The position numbers were made by a program, and so were the translations under genes. The notes under the pieces were generated by a model. The model was not told the origin of the DNA. It made no database searches and saw only the letters and a list, made by a program, of their open reading frames with translations. Below are positions 61,097 through 64,000 of a DNA stretch of 64,000 nt, piece after piece; position 1 is the first letter of the stretch; every line of letters begins with the position of its first letter. The stretch spans positions 7,147 to 71,146 of the forward strand of contig JBKQHQ010000052.1 in the NCBI GenBank assembly GCA_052148715.1, given 5' to 3'. The stretch comes from JBKQHQ01 sp052148715 (GTDB lineage Bacteria; Pseudomonadota; Alphaproteobacteria; Rhizobiales; Xanthobacteraceae).

Positions 61097-61902
61097 GGCT
61101 TCGGCCGTGCGCTGGCGCGGACCGAGCCCAGCACTTTTGCGAAATCCGCGTCCGCCGGATTGCGCGGGTGCGCGAGCCGCACATCGACGATGTCCAGCAA
61201 GCGAGCCGGCCGCGAGCTGAGCACGACGATGCGGTCGGACATGGCGACCGCTTCCGGGATGGAATGGGTGACCATGACGATGGTTTTCAGCCGGGTCTTT
61301 CCGGCCTGCCAGATCGTGAGCAGCTCCTCGTTGAGAGTCTCGCGGGTGAATTCGTCGAGCGCGCCGAACGGCTCGTCCAACAAGAGAATGTCGGGGTCCG
61401 ACATGAGCGTGCGGGCCAAGGCGGCGCGCTGCTGCATGCCGCCCGACAGTTGATGCGGGTAGGCGTGGGAAAAATCCGCGAGACCGACCATGCGAAGCAG
61501 GCTTTGCGCTCGCTCGCGCTCGAAACGGCCCACGCCGCTGCTGCGCAACGCAATCTCCAGCGGCAACTGCACATTCTCCAACGTCGTCCGCCAAGGCAGC
61601 AGTAAGGGTTTCTGGAACATGAGGCCGACTTCGAGCGCGCCATTAGGGCCCACTGGCTGTCCGGCCATCGTGAGCTCGCCGAGCGCGACAGGCGTGAGCC
61701 CGGCGATGGCGCGGAGCAGGCTCGACTTGCCGCATCCGCTCGGTCCCAACAAGGTGACGAATTCGCCTGTGTTGATCGCGAGCGAGAGGCCGCCGACGGC
61801 CTCGACCTCACCGAAGCGGATGCGGATATTGTCGGCGTGAACGAGGGTGGGCGGCGTCACATGAATGCTTGTGGCACGGCTTGGCCGCACGTGCACGGTC
61901 AT
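61093..61902 (-). CDS. ABC transporter ATP-binding protein
   Basis: 269 residues. Walker A LLGPSGCGKSSLLRAIAG, Q-loop in FQKPLLLPWRTTLENVQLP, signature QLSGGMQQRAALARTL, Walker B ILLLDEPFGALDEFTRE, H-loop VMVTHSIPEAVAMSDRI. SsuB/TauB-like. ATG at 61902 overlaps the binding protein's stop by four bases. Energises import by the adjacent permeases. Confidence 0.95.
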   Translation of the reverse strand: MTVHVRPSRATSIHVTPPTLVHADNIRIRFGEVEAVGGLSLAINTGEFVTLLGPSGCGKSSLLRAIAGLTPVALGELTMAGQPVGPNGALEVGLMFQKPLLLPWRTTLENVQLPLEIALRSSGVGRFERERAQSLLRMVGLADFSHAYPHQLSGGMQQRAALARTLMSDPDILLLDEPFGALDEFTRETLNEELLTIWQAGKTRLKTIVMVTHSIPEAVAMSDRIVVLSSRPARLLDIVDVRLAHPRNPADADFAKVLGSVRASARPKP

Positions 61903-62855
61903 TCCGGAAGCTCCGCGTTGGTGAAAGCCTTGCTGATGTCGACTTTGGTTTTTTGGAATCCGGCGTCTACCAGCATCGCTTGCAAGGCTTCCCATTCTGA
62001 CGGCTGCGAAACGCCGATCGCGTCCTTGCCCGCTTTGATCAACGGAACGCTCGCCCGCATCATCGCCAGCTCGTGCGCATAATCGAGCTTGTTGCCGAAC
62101 TTGACGGTGGTGCGGGCTGCAGCTTCCGCGTCGGCCATGGCATCGGTCCAGCCGTGGATCGTCGCGGCGACGAACTTTTTCACCACGTCCGGCTTCTCCT
62201 TCAGCATCCGCTCCGTGGTGAAGAGCGTGTCGGCATAGAGGTTGACGCCGTAGTCGGCGGGCCGGATGACCGTGACCTCAAAACTTTTCTCCTGCGCGGC
62301 CAAAACCTCGTTGATCAGATATCCCGGCCACACGTCGACCTGGCCGGTGAGGAGCGGGGTCAGATCGAATTTGACCGGCACTTCGTGCAGCGCGCTCTTG
62401 TCGATGCCGGCGCTTTTCAGGACCGCCCGGTAGACGAGTTCCTCACTGCCGCCTATCTTGAGGCCGATGGACTTGCCGACGAACTCGGACGGCTTTGTGA
62501 TCCCGGATTTCTTGAGGGTAAACAGCACGAACGGGTTCTCGCGATAGATGACCGCGAGCGCGACGACCGGAACCCCTTTGCTGCGCGCTATGAGGATTTG
62601 ATCGGCGCCGGTGACCCCGAACTGCTCGTTGCCGCCGGCGACCATCTGTATGGCGGGAAAATCCGAGCCACCTGGCTGGATCGACACGTCGAGGCCGGTC
62701 GCCTCGTAATAGCCCTTGTCCTTGGCCACGTAATAGCCGGCGAACTGAGCCTGGGTGACCCACTTGAGTTGCAGCGTCAGTTTATCCGCTGCGTGCGCAG
62801 CCCCAACGGCGAGGATCGCCGCGGCGCTGACGAATGTGAACAGAGACTTCTTCAT
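61899..62855 (-). CDS. ABC transporter substrate-binding protein (NMT1/THI5-like)
   Basis: 318 residues. Signal peptide (FTFVSAAAILAVGAAHAA). Mature start LTLQLKWVTQAQFAGYYVAK, DKGYYEATGLDVSIQPGG is typical of NMT1/THI5 proteins (ThiY-like), which bind pyrimidine-like or small N-containing ligands. GGAGGTG ribosome binding site. Given its operon with atzD, the ligand is probably the ring the hydrolase opens. Gap of 61 bases to the upstream permease. Confidence 0.93.
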   Translation of the reverse strand: MKKSLFTFVSAAAILAVGAAHAADKLTLQLKWVTQAQFAGYYVAKDKGYYEATGLDVSIQPGGSDFPAIQMVAGGNEQFGVTGADQILIARSKGVPVVALAVIYRENPFVLFTLKKSGITKPSEFVGKSIGLKIGGSEELVYRAVLKSAGIDKSALHEVPVKFDLTPLLTGQVDVWPGYLINEVLAAQEKSFEVTVIRPADYGVNLYADTLFTTERMLKEKPDVVKKFVAATIHGWTDAMADAEAAARTTVKFGNKLDYAHELAMMRASVPLIKAGKDAIGVSQPSEWEALQAMLVDAGFQKTKVDISKAFTNAELPE

Positions 62856-62916
62856 CGCTTCACCTCCACTCCTGCCCGCCGCCGGTGAGGCCGGACGGCG
62901 CCTTGAGCCAAACCGC

Positions 62917-63690
62917 TCAATTCTCGCGCATACGGTAGGATGCGTGCCAACAGGTCACGCGCCGCTCGATGAGACTCACCAGGGCGTAGAACGCCGACCC
63001 GGTCAGCGCGGCGACGACAATCGTCGCCCAAACCATGTCGATGCTCAGATGCCCGACCTCGGTCGAGATGCGGAACCCCATCCCGACCGTCGGCGTGCCG
63101 AAGAACTCGGCGACGATCGCGCCGATCATCGCCAGCGTCGTGTTGATCTTCAGCGCGTTGAAGACGAACGGGGCGGCGGCGGGCAGACGCAGCAGGCGCA
63201 GCGTCTGCGAATAGTCCGCCGCATAGGTCTTCATCAGGTCGCGCTCGATCGGTCCGGCGCCGGCGAGGCCGACGGTGGCGTTGACCAGCATCGGGAAGAA
63301 CGTCATCACCACCACCACCGCCGCCTTCGACTGCCAGTCGAAGCCGAACCACATCACCATGATCGGCGCGACGCCGACGATCGGCAGCGCCGAGACGAAA
63401 TTGCCGAGCGGCAGCAGCCCGCGCTGCAGGAACGGCGAGCGGTCGACGAGGATCGCGACCAGCAGCCCCGCGCCCGAACCGATCGCATATCCGGCCAGCA
63501 CGCCGCGGATCGTCTGCAGGAAGTCGGCCGCCAGCGTCGGCGTCGACGACACGAGCCGCAGCAGGATCGCCGAGGGCGCCGGCAGGATGATCGCCGGCAC
63601 GCCGAGCAGCTTGACGCCGACCTCCCACACCGCCAGCACGGCGAGGCCAAAGAGGAGCGGCGGGGCGAGGTCGGCGGCGCGCGCGTTCAT
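62917..63690 (-). CDS. ABC transporter permease (second)
   Basis: 257 residues, about six helices. Blocks VPAIILPAPSAILLRLVSST, LPLGNFVSALPIVGVAPIMV, and the EAA loop DLMKTYAADYSQTLRLLRLP. Third codon positions are almost all G or C, more so than in the first permease. The start overlaps the stop of the third permease by four bases (ATGA). Confidence 0.92.
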   Translation of the reverse strand: MNARAADLAPPLLFGLAVLAVWEVGVKLLGVPAIILPAPSAILLRLVSSTPTLAADFLQTIRGVLAGYAIGSGAGLLVAILVDRSPFLQRGLLPLGNFVSALPIVGVAPIMVMWFGFDWQSKAAVVVVMTFFPMLVNATVGLAGAGPIERDLMKTYAADYSQTLRLLRLPAAAPFVFNALKINTTLAMIGAIVAEFFGTPTVGMGFRISTEVGHLSIDMVWATIVVAALTGSAFYALVSLIERRVTCWHASYRMREN

Positions 63691-64000
63691 CGGCTGAACG
63701 CCATGCGACGCAGGACGATGCGGCCGACGAGCGCGATCAGGCCGACCAACGCCGCCGACAGCGCCGTGGCGGCGAACAACGCCGCCCAGATCTGCACGGT
63801 CTGGCCATAGTAGGAGCCGGCGAGCAGCCGCGCGCCGAGGCCGCCATCCTCGCTCTTGGTCACTTCGGCAACGACCGCGCCGACCAGCGCCGCCGCGGCG
63901 CCGATCTGCATCGAGGCGAAGAAGAACGGCGCGCTCGCCGGCGCGCGCAGCTTGGCGAAAGTCTGGCTCTGCGTCGCCGAATAGGTGCGCATCAGGTCGA
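63687..64000 (-). CDS. ABC transporter permease (third), C-terminal part
   Basis: The frame runs out of the window at the right edge; only the last 104 or so residues are seen. EAA loop DLMRTYSATQSQTFAKLRAP, then PFFFASMQIGAAAALVGAVV and a membrane helix near the end (ALSAALVGLIALVGRIVL). It overlaps the second permease by four bases. Same very GC-rich codon use as the second permease. Confidence 0.9.
   Translation of the reverse strand, partial: DLMRTYSATQSQTFAKLRAPASAPFFFASMQIGAAAALVGAVVAEVTKSEDGGLGARLLAGSYYGQTVQIWAALFAATALSAALVGLIALVGRIVLRRMAFSR

Overview
The window is GC-rich chromosomal DNA from an alphaproteobacterium, most likely a member of the Hyphomicrobiales near the Xanthobacteraceae/Nitrobacteraceae. 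The evidence is gene content and order: mtgA-rpmF; phaR next to phaA-phaB; DUF4167-prmC-prfA-ptsP-lysC with ubiG across from lysC; comF-grxC-nitrilase-DUF1178; a foldase-type isomerase across from secA; xerD-accA beside aroK-aroB-CorC; bolA, a J-domain gene and cobS-cobT; and a SUV3-like helicase with an S4 protein, fdxA and carD. This is family knowledge, not a search result. No rRNA, tRNA, CRISPR array, transposase or prophage gene was seen.

Layout. 1-9.1 kb: the end of mtgA, rpmF, an orphan DUF1851 immunity-like gene, a PAS-GGDEF-EAL protein, the polyhydroxybutyrate genes phaR, phaA and phaB, then a cupin, a glyoxalase II and a methyltransferase. 9.1-26.8 kb: housekeeping genes on the minus strand (DUF4167, prmC, prfA, ptsP, lysC, the comF operon, mutT, argJ, a periplasmic isomerase) mixed with plus-strand genes (PH-domain protein, ubiG, DMT exporter, methyltransferase) and a secreted PHB depolymerase. 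27-52 kb: secA, an L,D-transpeptidase lipoprotein, accA, xerD with a 48-residue membrane protein upstream, aroK-aroB-CorC, bolA, cobS-cobT-phytase/esterase-like, rpmB, DUF3108, the helicase, S4, fdxA, carD, an M48 protease and a thermonuclease.

52.8-64 kb is the accessory region and the most interesting part. It is a catabolic locus for a cyclic ureide, probably cyanuric acid or a barbiturate-like ring. A leftward operon encodes three ABC permeases, a THI5/NMT1-type binding protein, an ATPase and, last, an AtzD/barbiturase-family ring-opening amidohydrolase. Left of it lie a minus-strand pair, an AtzF-like allophanate hydrolase and a BiuH-like biuret hydrolase, and a plus-strand set, AtzG, AtzE and AtzH. 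Together they predict import, ring opening to carboxybiuret, and two parallel routes to allophanate: AtzEG plus AtzH, or spontaneous decarboxylation to biuret followed by BiuH. AtzF would then release ammonia and CO2. Having both routes in one locus is unusual, because the characterised pathways use one or the other.

Repeats. A dispersed palindromic element with core AATCAGAAATCAGTGATCAG occurs at 6.9, 18.75, 24.05 and 30.0 kb. Every copy sits at a gene 3' end, and in three cases it supplies the last codons of the protein. A separate near-perfect 29-bp inverted repeat lies between phaA and phaB.
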